A stretch of 64,000 nt of DNA, taken from assembly GCA_002099365.1 (NCBI GenBank), contig MSED01000013.1, forward strand, positions 496,001 to 560,000. Direction: 5' to 3'. The translations under genes and the position numbers were made by a program. This DNA is from Phialophora verrucosa. Its lineage: Eukaryota; Ascomycota; Eurotiomycetes; Chaetothyriales; Herpotrichiellaceae. The notes under the pieces are model-generated. The model saw nothing but the letters and a program-made list of their open reading frames with translations, had not been told where the DNA came from and made no database searches. Every line of letters starts with the position of its first letter. Within the stretch, counting starts at the first letter, position 1. This document shows, one piece after another, positions 42,270-53,620 of the stretch.

Positions 42270-42470
42270 CGTGGAGAGCATCCGCGGGCCAAAGAAAAGA
42301 AACCCATCCCCGCAGAGTGCGAAAGTCTTTAGGACGGGGAAATATATAACTATCGCGGGCAGACCTCGCCATGGTACGGCCGAAGAACGAACCCTAGAAA
42401 GAGTGAAGCATAATTCACCGTCCTGAAGTTTGTCCATTCGATAGCTCCAGCGGTGACCTTCAACAATACG

Positions 42471-43604
42471 ATGTTGCCAGCCGCTTTTCTGGCCTGTGCT
42501 TCCGTGGTGGCCGCGTCGACGGTCTTGACGAGGTCTGCACCCGCCGAATGCTCACCGGTCACGTTCACGATCAATGCGACCGCCCAGAATGTTGTATTCG
42601 CCACTATACCGGACACTTCGAATGCAACCGCTGTTATCGACTGGGTCAATCAAAGGTTTGGAGATCTCGGTGCGCCGTCGGCTGGATTTCACAACGTCTC
42701 GGGTACTTACAGCATCGCCGGGGTCTACTGTCGGCCGACTCTTGTTGCAGAACGCGGTGTCCTCCAGCTCCTCGTCCACGGCCTGTCCTACAACAAATCT
42801 ATGTGGACTGGCCTGGGTTTTGGCGACGAGTACAACTGGCAGCTCTTTGCGGCGAGCCAAGGCTACCACACTCTGGCCTTCGACCGGCTGGGCCACGGCT
42901 CGAGCGAGCCAACACTCGACCCCTTCACCATCGTTCAGGTCCCGCTGCAGATTGAAATCTACCACCAGTTGATGCAGACTATCAAGGCAGGTGGACTTGC
43001 TAGCCCACTGAAACAGGCTTTTAAACGGCTGGTCTGGGTGGGCCACTCGTTTGGGTCTCAATTCGGAAGCGCTTTGGCATACCACTACCCTAACGATTTC
43101 GAAGCCATCGTCTTAACCGCCTTCAGTAACCATCTAAACACCACCAAGCCCCCGGGCGCTCCTTACCAAGCGGCAGCGGTCCTATCCCCCGCGCGGTACC
43201 ACAGCGAGCCGCTTGGATATTTCGTCACGGCCACTGAAGCTGGCCGTACGGCTGCCTTCTACGCCGGCGACTACGACCGGAATGTCTCTAACGGAGATTT
43301 TCTGTATCAGGACACAATGACGGCGGGGGAGATCGGTACTTTCCTAGACACGGCCTTTGAATCCATCCCCCAGTACAAGGGCTCGGTCATGGTGGTTTCT
43401 GGGGACAAGGACGCCATCTGCTGCAATATCCCGGGGGTGACCTGTAACACCATCTTGAACGGGACGGAAGAGGTGTTCCCCAATGCTACCATCTACAGTT
43501 ACTACTCCCCGCCCGACACCGGTCACGACCTCACCTTGCACCTGACGGCGACGTCGACTTTTCAGGCGGTTCACGCGTGGTTGAACGCCTGGATAGAAAC
43601 GTAA
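42471..43604 (+). CDS. secreted alpha/beta hydrolase
   Basis: Single exon, 377 residues from the ATG at 42471; the open frame upstream starts only with GTG. The N-terminus (MLPAAFLACASVVAASTVL) is a clear signal peptide. The catalytic Ser193 is in WVGHSFGSQFG; the oxyanion loop is LLVHGLSYNKS; an Asp is likely in VVSGDKDAICC and the His in PDTGHDLTLH. Several Asn-x-Ser/Thr glycosylation sites and Cys residues fit secretion. Related fungal proteins are annotated as alpha/beta-hydrolase or epoxide-hydrolase-like; the substrate is unknown. It is framed by tandem repeats upstream and an AT-rich tract downstream. Confidence 0.9.
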   Translation: MLPAAFLACASVVAASTVLTRSAPAECSPVTFTINATAQNVVFATIPDTSNATAVIDWVNQRFGDLGAPSAGFHNVSGTYSIAGVYCRPTLVAERGVLQLLVHGLSYNKSMWTGLGFGDEYNWQLFAASQGYHTLAFDRLGHGSSEPTLDPFTIVQVPLQIEIYHQLMQTIKAGGLASPLKQAFKRLVWVGHSFGSQFGSALAYHYPNDFEAIVLTAFSNHLNTTKPPGAPYQAAAVLSPARYHSEPLGYFVTATEAGRTAAFYAGDYDRNVSNGDFLYQDTMTAGEIGTFLDTAFESIPQYKGSVMVVSGDKDAICCNIPGVTCNTILNGTEEVFPNATIYSYYSPPDTGHDLTLHLTATSTFQAVHAWLNAWIET

Positions 43605-44718
43605 CCTAGGAACTAGATCTTTAAGAACTAGACCCTTACCATATAGTTCTCGTAGAACTTATTGTATCTAATAAAAAAGACCTTTATATTATTATTCTAT
43701 AGAATATTAAATAGCTTATTAGACTCGGATACATAATGTCAGGAAGAGGTCCACAGTCCCTTGGGGATCGCCCAAAAAGACTAAGAATCCTGGCAATTCA
43801 TGCCCGGAACTTGGACCTCTTAGCTTATATGCTGTCTGAACCAGCAGTTCATGACAGGTGAGTGGTGGTTAAAAGCGGCGCCGGTTAGGTGAAGCGCGAA
43901 GTGACCTAGGTGTCGATGGAACTCCTCTTAAAGCGCCAAGGTTGTCCTGTTGAACCTTCCTCCTTCCCTCTCACGCAATCACTTGACTTCTCAACGACTT
44001 GTAAGACTCCTCAATATGTCGGACCGTGTCTATCATTTTCAGTCTCCCGTGCTCCCCACCGTTCTGGTCTGAGCTGTTGTGCCGGTACTTGCCAAAAGGA
44101 TTTGCCCAGCCATCCGCGGGAGAGCAAACCACACAAGCTTTTCGCTATAGAAACCTTGTGCAGCAACTCGTACTCGGTGCCTCGGTCACCAGGCGACAAT
44201 GATTACTCTTATATAGACTCGGCCTTCCGTCTGGGACTAGAAACCGTCGTTCTCTCATTTCGGGTTCACGCTTTGGCAGAGAGATTGCGTTCAAGGCAGT
44301 ATCGTCTTTCTCAAGTCACTGCCAAGTGCCTTACGTCCCGAGAAAACCCCTTCTCAGTCACGTATCGCAGTCCTTGGCGTGGGATGTTCCTGTTTTTTTT
44401 GGCTTGTGGTTCGTCTCCGAGTGGCCTTTGGATCAGGGGGAGCCAGGACTGTGGTCCAAGTCCGGGGTAATCCGGGGATGAGAACCCAGGAGACGAGAAA
44501 ACCGAATGCAGATTGTGTCAAGTTCGGCCGTAAGACTTCGGCATCCCCTGGCATGAAAGCTGTTTGCAAAGGTATAAGATGTACTAGTCTGGCACCCGGT
44601 ATGCTATTGGAAGGCCCTTCAGTGCATGTACAATCGAGTTCTAGTCTTGGTGCCTTCAAAGATTGCCTCAACAATTTCTTCAACTTGGTTGCCAGCGGAG
44701 CTAGAAGGGGAGCCAAAG
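43605..44718. other. intergenic with an AT-rich tract
   Basis: About 1.1 kb. The part from 43640 to 43740 is strongly AT-rich (runs of AATA/TATT), unlike its surroundings. No coding signal was found in the rest. Upstream of 44719 an in-frame ATG at 44626 exists. Confidence 0.5.
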
Positions 44719-46706
44719 ATGTCGGTCGAAGAGAAGCCCACGGTTCTCCACGGGGAACTCGAGTACCCAAAGGACGAGCACCTCGAGGTGCGGCCTTCGT
44801 ACGATCAGAAGACCGAGCGAGAGACGGTGCTGAAGCTGGATCTCCTCCTCGTGCCAGTCACATGTATGATCTATCTGCTATCCTTTCTGGATCGCGCCAA
44901 CCTGGGGAACGCACGGGTGGCTGGTCTGCAAGAGCAACTCGGGTTGACCGAACGTCAATATCAAATCGGTGGGTTTAACATGACTGCTTCGACATGTCTC
45001 TGCTAATTTTCTTTCAGTGCTAACCGTTACATATATCCCGTACATTGTCGCCGAACTGCCGTCGGTAAGTCGCCTGATCCTCAAGACGCGTATTGTCGGG
45101 ACGAGACCCTGCCCCGTTGATGCCTCCCGTCCTCCATCTACCAGCTCTACCGACACGACGAGTCGTCCTGACAGGTACAATACAGAACCTGGTACTCAAA
45201 AAGTTCGGGCCACGGCTCATGCTGCCTGGCATGTGCTTTTGCTGGGGCGTGGTCACAACGCTACAAAGCCAGGTCCACGACTTTGGCGGCTTAGTCACCT
45301 GCCGCTTCTTCCTAGGGCTCTTCGAAGGCGGCCTCCTGCCCGGCATCATCCTCTACCTCTCAGGTGAACGACACTGTCCTGAGCAAGGTTAACAAAGACA
45401 TCTAATCTGTCCTGGCAGGCTTTTACAGGCGACACGAGTTACAGCTTCGCGTCTGTCTGTTCTTCTGTGCCGCTGCTCTGGCAGGTGCGTTTTCTGGTCT
45501 GTTGGCCGCTGCGATCGCGAGCATGGACGGCGTAGGAGGCATGGAGGGATGGAGATGGTAAGTCGTGCCCGTGATAGCCACTGCACCCGCATCATCTAAC
45601 CGTGTGATAATAGGATATTCTGCCTCGAAGGCAAGCTTCGACCTCCCTACTCTTTCACGATCAGCTCTCTAACCTCGATCCAGGACTCTTCACCGTCGCA
45701 TGGGGTGCGCTCTCCTTCTTTCTTCTACCAGACACTCCGCAACAGGTGTTGGGCTTTAAACCTCAGCACATCCAATGCTGTGAAGAGCGGCTCCTCCTGG
45801 ACACGACGAGCCTCGTGCCCGAGTCGACCAAATTCGACCTGAGAAAGGCAATGTCTGCATTCACGTCGCTGCACATCTGGCTCGTCACCCTCTGTCAATT
45901 TGCCGGGGGAGTCACTTTCTTCGGTCTCGCCTATTTCACGCCCAGCATCGTCGCATCGCTAGCCGCTTCGTTCGACACCAAACTCTCGCTCGCGCAGATC
46001 CAGCTCCTCACCGTGCCGCCTTACGCCGTGGGCTTCGTCGCAGCAATAGCCACAGCATGGGTCTCGGATCGGTACCAGAGGCGTGGAATCACGGGCTTCG
46101 TGATGATCCTCCTGGCAGTCCTGGGATGGGTCCTCTTCTACGTGGCCCCCATCGACAACGTCGGCCAGCGCTACGCCGCTCTCATCCTCATCGTGACCGG
46201 CGTGTACGCGCTTGCCCCTTGCCTGAGTGCCTGGATTCCCAACAATGTTGCTTGTCATATGCGCAGAGCGACGGCGATCGCCATGTCATTTGTAAGTTCA
46301 TTATCACCTATTCTGACTTCAGCAGTGCCTTCCATGCCCTTTTCTTTTCTCACCCCTCTTTGCCACGGCCCGCGAGACCATTGTCCGAATGTGGGTCTTG
46401 CAAGCTCGCAATCGCTGACACTCTCCAACAACCACCCAGATCGCCACCAACATCGGCGGTATCATATCCTCGTGGATATACCCGCGCTCGAGTGCGCCTC
46501 AATACCAATTCGCCGCCAAGTTCAACCTGGCCATGGTCTGCCTGGCCGCGGTATTGATCGTCGCGGAGATCCTTTTGCTTCGCCTCTTGAACAACAAAAA
46601 GATGGAAAATCGAGAAGAGTTGCTCCGAGATGTCGCTGGCCTGGACGAGCACGAACAGTTTGAGGTGTTGGGCGACAGTCATCCGGACTTCAAATATACA
46701 CTGTGA
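44719..46706 (+). CDS. MFS transporter, Dal5-like, with a microexon and a GC-AG intron
   Basis: Seven exons: 44719-44968, 45018-45064, 45186-45363, 45419-45557, 45614-45630, 45684-46291 and 46440-46706, giving 501 residues. Exon 5 is only 17 nt and is needed to rebuild GWRWIFCLEGLFTVAWG, the conserved helix-6 region. The intron after it (45631-45683) has a GCAAGC donor, GC-AG type, with a CTAAC branch motif. Other marks: LLSFLDRANLGNAR in helix 1, CRFFLGLFEGGLLPGIILYL in helices 4-5, about 12 membrane segments. The family imports organic anions and vitamins. An alternative start at 44626 would add 31 residues. Convergent with the bZIP gene. Confidence 0.9.
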
Positions 46707-46978
46707 GAGGCGGCTTCCGTGCATGGACATCTTGGGGATGAGACGGGGCTTCCCCTCGGGGGCCTAGTTGTTTGAGTCCAGGGTAGGGGCTATCGATTGC
46801 CTGACCACAGAAATCGCAATTCAAGGCACCAGGGAATGCATAAGATCAATATAGTAAGATATCAACAACTACAGCCCTGCTGGTGATTGATTTTGAAACC
46901 TTCATACTGCATGAAAACCGAGTCCTGAGACGACCTGGGAGGTGATGCGACCCAGGTCTTCGAATTTCGATATGCTGC

Positions 46979-48788
46979 TCATTCTGCCTGCCACTGCCAG
47001 CAAGGTCGCTGTGCCGTTGTTCTACATCCCATAAGCTGGTCAGCTGTTCGAGTCACAGTTGCTGTGGTGGCAGTATGGTCTTGAGAGTCGGAACCCCAGG
47101 CCATCACCCTACGCCAGATCTCAAGTCCTCCTGGATCACACGCTCGATCGAGCCACAAGAAGCCCGACAGAAAAAATTTCATCTGCGCCCACGAAGAGAT
47201 ACCCAATTGATCCACACACTTTCGCAGCATCTCGAGAAAGATCCGTTGCCTCGTCTCGTCTGCAGCATGGCATGCCATCGCCGCGATTGTGCACGTCCAG
47301 GCCATGAAAACAAGATCCTCCTGCCCCCTGTCGGCCATGTCCGATGTCCGTATCAATGCTCGAAGCTTGTCAAGTAGTGTGTCCGATGGCTTTCGGTTTG
47401 GCAGAGGATATACCACACCGTGTGCGAATATCAAAGTGACTGTCCAGCACAGTTGTTCCTCAACGGACTGGTCAATAAACCTGTATGAGAGAAGACGATG
47501 TTCGATAGAGTCTCGAAGTACCACAAGGGCTCCAATTGATAGCCGAGGATGCCTTTCAACCGCTGTCGGGTCCACCTCAAGTCGGTCCTGTAATGCATGG
47601 CACCAAGCACAATAGAAGCGGATGTCGGAGAGGATATCAAGCAGCCTCCCCATATTAGACGCCCGACGGAGAAATTTTGGGAATTTGCCTCGTGGTTCCG
47701 GGTCATTGGCGAACCAAAAGACGTCTTTTTTGGCAAGATCAAAATTGGCGGGGCAGGCCTCAATATAAGGGACCGCCAGCGTCTTTGCACTCTCCAAAAG
47801 GTCAAACTGGGCGACAACCTCACCAAAACCAGGAGTAGAGAACTCCATACGTGCTAAGTCATGTCTCGTCCTGACCACCGATTGCAAAGCCTTGTGGTGC
47901 AGCTTATGACCATCATCCTGGCCCCAGAGGTTCAGAAACTGGAGACCCAAAGGAAAGGGCGGTCTGAAAAGACCAAACGTGTCTGGGACCGGAGTGATAC
48001 TGGTGCTGCGACTCTGTTTGGCGAGCGCCATGATTGCGAACAAAATCGCTTCCCTGCCGATGAGGCTCTTGGATCTAATGCTGTCGGTACCGGGATCGAC
48101 ATTGTGGCGGCCGTATGCCTCGATGCCGAGCCGGACTTGCTTGATCGTTGCATTGGCATGGCGAAGTTTGAGGGCAGTGTAGTCCTGACCGGAAAGAGAT
48201 TCGAGGTCGATGGAAGTGGCTAAGAGGATAGAGTGGCGCATAATGGAATTCTCTGGAATGTGCCAGCACGCAAGCCCGACCGGCGCATAGGCGGTCTCAG
48301 GTTTGTCAGTATGGCGCGAGACCGACATGTTCCGTGGTTTCTGCCATAGCGCATCCCTAGCTGGAAATTGACAAAACCGTATTAGCTAGCCCAGCTTGAC
48401 TTCAAACACGATTGATGCTTTCGAGTTGGTTGCATCATACCGTACAACAAGATGTCCCACTCCAAGGCACTGAGACCTGTATCTGGGAACGGCGACCAGG
48501 CAGGATTGATGCCCAAAACGAGCCGAATTCCGCCGGTCTCGACAGGATCCCGAGGGCTGGCTGGCTCCCAACGGTCGGGCAACAATGCTGCGAGTTGTGC
48601 GTGGTGCTTTCGTGTCCCTCAAACTGCGTTAGAGTCTGTGTGCAACGGGGCGCCGACAAGGGAGGATACGCACTGTGTTTTCGCTGATTAATGCGATTCT
48701 GGAGCGTCCTGCGTCTCTTCGAGTCCGACAACCCCGTCCAATCTTCCTCGACACGGTCGAACTCGACGGAAAGCGTCGGAACGTTCAT
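46979..48788 (-). CDS. bZIP-type transcription factor
   Basis: Exons 48788-48674, 48617-48441 and 48360-46979 give 557 residues; introns are 56 and 80 nt, GT-AG. The N-terminus reads EEDWTGLSDSKRRRTLQNRI then NQRKHRTRKHHAQ across the first junction. This is the 'DW-G-x-x-DP-x-x-RR-x-x-QNR-x-x-QR' basic region of fungal bZIP proteins with a short, poor zipper. The second intron joins LEWDILLY to ARDALWQK. The remaining 450 residues are helical, with HSILLATSIDLESLSG and AILFAIMALAKQ, like the regulatory part of fungal transcription factors. The acceptor of intron 1 (TTTGAG) was chosen because the nearer CAG leads to an immediate stop. It shares a divergent promoter with the SDR at 49238. Confidence 0.75.
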
Positions 48789-49237
48789 TGCGCTTGATGC
48801 CGGCTGGGATACATCCCATCAGAAAGTGAAACTGAGAAATAAAGGAACAGGAAGCATGGAGACAAGTCGACCCACAAGATACTTTGATTTCGTCCGACGA
48901 TTAGAGCAGCTTGGAGCGGCCAATCGGACCTTGCGAAGACACTGACCGGGGTGTCAGCAGCTGGGCTCCAGACCCACCGCAGCTTAGCCCTAAACGCCTT
49001 AGTTCTCGAAACGGCGGTGCTGAGGTATATCGAAAGGCAGTGAGGTTGGCAAGATTGCAGAATTCTTGATCGGAAAGCAAACAGGTCGACGGGGTTCATA
49101 CGGCGGAATTATCTAGCCATGGCAGCCTATATAAAGTTGGGGGACACCCTTCACAGATGTAGGTCGACTGTTCAACATCCATCTCAAGACATCCATCCTC
49201 GAAACAGTCCTGAATCAACAAGTCACACCAAGGCAAC
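48789..49237. promoter_or_regulatory. divergent promoter, bZIP / SDR
   Basis: The 449 bp between the two ATGs hold a TATATAAAG box at 49128-49136, 102 bp before the SDR start. Joint control of the two genes is plausible. Confidence 0.6.
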
Positions 49238-50068
49238 ATGGCAACTTCAAAGTCAAGCCCTTCACCATCCTCACTTGTCGGGAAATCGGCCTTGGTCACA
49301 GGCGGTAGCCGAGGAATCGGAGCTGCCATTGCTTTGCAGTTCGCAAAGAAAGGCATCACCGGCCTCGCTGTGACCTATGCGAACAGCAAAGAAGCAGCAG
49401 ATGCCGTCCTTGCAGAGTGCCGGGCGCTTGGAGTGGCCAAGACCGTTGCTGTGCATGCCGGCCTTCTTGACCCAGAGGTTGGGGCGAACCTGATTCCAAA
49501 AGTCCTCGCTGGTCTAGAAACCAAGACCCTCGACATCATCGTCAATAATGCCTTTGTGGCAGACTTCGCCACGATGCAACCCTTTGAGAGCATTACTCTG
49601 GATGGATTTTCGAAGCAAATGAACGGAAACGTCTTCGGAATGATCAGCATCATTCAGGCTGCGCTGCCACACTTGCCGGCCAAGGGAGGTCGGGTTATCA
49701 ACACCTCTAGCGTTGCCTCCAAGATCGGCAACAATGATCCGGTGATCGTGTACGGCGCATCCAAAGCGGCAGTGGACAGTGTCACCAGATCCCTGGCTGT
49801 GATTTATGGTGCCAAGACTGGCGCCACCTTCAACAGCGTGAGCGTGGGTGCCACGTTGACAGAGGCTACGAAGAAAGTAGTGGAAGCGGGAGGACAGCAA
49901 ATCATTGACGACAACGTAGCTGATGTTACGGCGGAGAAGAGGATGGGTTTGCCTGAGGATATTGCCTTGGTGTTCGGGTTTCTCGCAAGTGAGGAAGCTC
50001 GCTGGATCAATGGTGCCAATGTCGCGGCGAATGGTGGCGCCAGATCGATGCTTGCTCTGCAGGGATAG
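49238..50068 (+). CDS. short-chain dehydrogenase/reductase (classical)
   Basis: Single exon, 276 residues. TGGSRGIGAAIALQFA is the NAD(P) motif (from residue 21), DIIVNNAF the NNAG-type motif, INTSSVASKIG the active-site Ser and VIVYGASKAAVDS the Tyr-x-x-x-Lys. The C-terminus WINGANVAANGGARSM has the usual 'GqxixvdGG' shape. This resembles the 3-ketoacyl-ACP/tetrahydroxynaphthalene-reductase-like fungal SDRs, which reduce ketones with NADPH. A variant is NNAF in place of NNAG. Divergent from the bZIP gene, which may control it. Confidence 0.93.
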   Translation: MATSKSSPSPSSLVGKSALVTGGSRGIGAAIALQFAKKGITGLAVTYANSKEAADAVLAECRALGVAKTVAVHAGLLDPEVGANLIPKVLAGLETKTLDIIVNNAFVADFATMQPFESITLDGFSKQMNGNVFGMISIIQAALPHLPAKGGRVINTSSVASKIGNNDPVIVYGASKAAVDSVTRSLAVIYGAKTGATFNSVSVGATLTEATKKVVEAGGQQIIDDNVADVTAEKRMGLPEDIALVFGFLASEEARWINGANVAANGGARSMLALQG

Positions 50069-51242
50069 GGTACCGGCGGCATAGTTTGACTAGATCGAGG
50101 GTGCTCGAGAAATCCCCAACTTAGACGATCCTTGGCTTCATGATCCGAATATCTGGCTCCTAAAACCAACCCCTGCGCCTTGATTGGCGAGAGAGCCACC
50201 TTGCTTCATTTCCTCTGCACCGTGGGCATGCTCGTCACGCCAAACTCGACTAAAAGGCCAAGCATATTGCCGTTGCTCGTGTCTGGCAAATCAAATGCCA
50301 GATGCTAGATGCGAGTACTTGTCCTCGGGAGCTGGACAGCGTGGCTTGATGATTGGCGAGAGTAAAAGTGTAACTATGCGGCATGGGGTGCAGCCGAGGG
50401 TGGTAAAGGGGCTGATCATGAGAGTGCTGTTAGCAGAGACAAGATGCAGTGTATCGTGGAACTATAGTGGTGTACGGAAGGGCGTGGAGACGCGATTCTC
50501 TAGGCGGAGAGGTGTCCTCGTGATAAGCAGTCTTGACGAAACCTCATGCTCTACGGCATAGTTTGAGATCCTTGATCTATGTGCTCGAGTCAGGAAGAAA
50601 ATAGTGAGGTGAGCAGAACGGGATGGGATCTTCATGTCACAGCTTCACCGCAGCTGAACGGCGGGGCGTTTTGGAAACCGCTGTGGATGGTAGCCAGCAG
50701 AGAGGAGGTTCAAGCGACTGTAGAAAATCAGGGCGCGGTTGGCTCACGGAATCAAAGACTGCACAGTGCAATCCACGAAGCAACAGCGGTCAATCAACCA
50801 ACTGTACGAGTATTTTCTGGGCGACTGTAGTAACTCCGTGGCCTTCAGTGACTGAGAAGTCACTCGAGCTGCGACTGACGTCATGCGGCGCCCAAGTCAT
50901 CTTTTCTGCGTGCCGAAGCCGCATCAACTTCCCGTGAGCATCCTGTGTGCCCTCTTACCATCCTCCTACTAAATCTCTTCATTGAGGGACAAGCAGAAAC
51001 AGTCAGAGATCCAATTCTTGGTCAGGCGGACGCGTGCTGTAATTGCTTCGGAGAAAATTCTTGCAGGCAGTCTAAACATCAGCGTCGTCATCGCCGCCGT
51101 GATTTCCTCGCAGCCTAATCCACGGTGCGTGTACATAAAATTGAACGTAGACACCCTCGCATCAAGTCCAACACTTCTAAATTATATTCCCACCACGTAC
51201 CTGTTTCGTTGCCCCCCTCTCACCCACTCACCTGTATCTACA
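50069..51242. other. intergenic
   Basis: About 1.2 kb between the SDR and the small alpha/beta-barrel protein gene. No supported gene or repeat; the last 100 bp are C/T-rich, as in fungal core promoters. Confidence 0.5.
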
Positions 51243-52127
51243 ATGCCCGTCACCGAAGTCGGCTGCATGGGCGTCAAACCCGGCCTGGATGTCATGGACG
51301 ACACCACCGAAGCGGGCCAGATCCTGACACGGGTCTACGAAACCGTCACCACCGCGCCAGGGGGGCCATATCGCGTCTATTGGGGTGTAGAGATCGAGAC
51401 CGTCGATGGCGAGGAGGCGTATGCAAAATCGCAGACCGACGCCGTCCGGGCCACCAATCCCAATCCGCCCAAACTCTGGGCCTTCTTCGACTTTGACAGC
51501 GTGGAACACCATGAGAAGTTTGCGAACGGGTAAGTTCCAGTGTTTCTGTGTTGAAATTGAGGATACGCGGGCGATTCTAAACTCCCTCTCTCCCTCTCTC
51601 GCGGTTCTAGCCCCGGCCGCGACGCCGTCAAAGATCTGCCCAAGATCCTCACGCACAGCGAATTCTCCGGGCACGTCGTCGTGGCGCCCTCTCCGCCGCT
51701 CGTCCTCCTGTCGCCCGTCACGGAGGTGATGCTGGCTTATTTCGCCTCGGATATCTCGCAGGCTGGCAAGGACGCGGCGAGTGCGCAATTCCAGCAGTTC
51801 GTGGACGTGGCGCTCAGTCGGTGCGAGGATGTCAAGGGCGTGGGGTGCGGATGGGGCGTGGAGAGGGATTTCCCCTTCAAGGTGGAAGGAGAAGCAGGGG
51901 CAAAAGGAGAGGATATAGGAGCAGAGGCGGGACGGCGCAAGGGAACGCTGTTCACGGCGTTCATTGGGTGGCCGAGCGTCGGTGCGCATATGGCGTTTCG
52001 GAAAACCGAGCTATTTAGGGAGAATGTCCATTTCATCACAGACATGGAGGGGGTGCAAAGCTTGGTGATGTTCCATGTTAGTTGTCGGGGATTGGAGAGG
52101 AAGAAGGGACACATGACAACGGAATAG
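51243..52127 (+). CDS. uncharacterised protein, dimeric alpha/beta-barrel (ABM/EthD-like) type
   Basis: Exons 51243-51529 and 51611-52127 (81-nt GT-AG intron) give 267 residues. The first half has GQILTRVYETVTTAPGGPYR, then LWAFFDFDSVEHHEKFANG and an HSEFSGHVVVAP strand. The second half repeats a similar pattern: AQFQQFVDVALSR, then TAFIGWPSVGAHMAFRKTE. Two ferredoxin-like repeats of this shape occur in fungal proteins related to antibiotic-biosynthesis monooxygenases and heat-stable barrel proteins. They occur in metabolite gene clusters, often with unknown function. I assign the fold only by pattern. It lies next to an SDR and may belong to the same small block. Confidence 0.7.
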
Positions 52128-53620
52128 GTATGTTGGTATGTACCTGGACGAGGGATCTCACTTCGGCTCGAGATAGACTTGGAACTGGACCCCTTGTCTC
52201 GTCATATCCAATGGCATTTCCTAACTACCTAACTAGATCAGATCAGGTCAGATTGGATAGAGCTGCGAACAATACACGAATAAAGGGATCAAACATTCCA
52301 CCTGGAGTTGAGGCCTATACAGCATGTCTGATGTTAGGTGCGAACGCGGACCAAATTCTGTCCTCGAGATCTGAACACCTCACTCCAATTCGCATCTGCC
52401 GTATGCTCGCCCTTGAGACCAAGTCAACATTCTCTTCTCATACTGGCTGGGTTATGACATTGCGAAATCCTGCATTACACATGGCTGAAACACCCGACAC
52501 CGCTTCAAATCCCTGATGGAATCGCATGCCAGCTGGGCAACTTGCTCCGTTCAGCTCCCACAAAGCAGCCCTGATCCACCTATTTCGGAATGGATTTCAA
52601 GTGCTTGTCCGACGGAATAATTTCTCGTCCATGCCACTGCTGATTCCAGCGACCCGCGGCAATGGTGTATGCGACAGGAGTGAACGGGTCACTGAAGGCT
52701 GTGGTCTAGGATGAATTATCGAAGCCAAGCAGAGAGCTTTTCGGGAACGCACACGGCATGTTGTGACGTCAATGTAGAGGCAGAACAATGTGGTTCGAGG
52801 GAGGACTTGACGGCCAGTACTCAGTAGCTGTTCTGATTTTGGTGGTGATCTGGCGCTTGTCCTCGCGCCGGAGCTGGCTTCTATGAGATGAGGCTTCAAC
52901 CTGTACAGCTTCGGTGCAGAGCCAGCTCCTGAGAAGAGGCATACTCAGGCGGACAGTGAGTCGGCGCAAATTCCGAGCAGGTGGTCCAGACTTCAAGTGG
53001 CCAGGCCAAAGGTTGCGTGTAAAACAAAGGCCAGTTGAAGGGTAAACAACCTACAGGCTCCAAATCAACACAGGCCAGTACTACTATCTCAGGGGACGTG
53101 ATTGCGGTTCAAAGCTTGTCCACATGCTTGGATATGTGCTCGGACGAGAGCCAGAAAACTAGGGGATTCAACCGTCTTTTTCTTCACATTCACAGACAAG
53201 TTGCGAAGTCTGCAGGGAACCGTAAGCTGGGCGCCCCATCACAGTTCAATGGATTCCCTTCTGTAAGTAAACGCGACCTGTTAGTGTCAGAAAGTGTCCG
53301 CCTTAGATGCGGACACTTACTTCTTGATGGGAAAGTACAATTTGTAAGGCAAGCGACAGTCTTGTAGCAATCTCTCGCACTGCCGGGGGACCTGTCGTGG
53401 TAAAGAGAGAGTCTCTCGCCGGAGACGCAGTCGGCCCTGCCCTGAGAAAATGCGAAAGAACCAGATCCATGAAATGAGAGCATGAGGTACCACCAGCACG
53501 CATGCTGGCGGAGTTACGATTCTCTTACCCGAACTTATGTCTTTATGTACAGCTTTTCTCTCTCCCCATGCAACGCTCACCCAGCATCAAACCAAATTCT
53601 TCTCCACACGACAATCTGGC
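52128..53620. other. intergenic, nothing recognised
   Basis: The stretch of 1.5 kb between the small barrel protein and the Cox4 gene has no frame longer than about 145 codons with sensible composition. No repeats seen by eye. Confidence 0.5.

Larger units (their letters stand above)
38677..42470. other. gene-poor region with several repeats
   Basis: I see no supported gene in these 3.8 kb. Features inside: a polypyrimidine tract near 39440-39500, a 22-bp direct repeat (39999-40020 and 40531-40552, one mismatch), a degenerate 65-bp repeat at 40119-40264 and the 115-bp array at 41926-42269. The longest frame (39344-40162, 272 codons) opens with TTG, is Ser/Pro-rich and lacks motifs. Confidence 0.5.
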
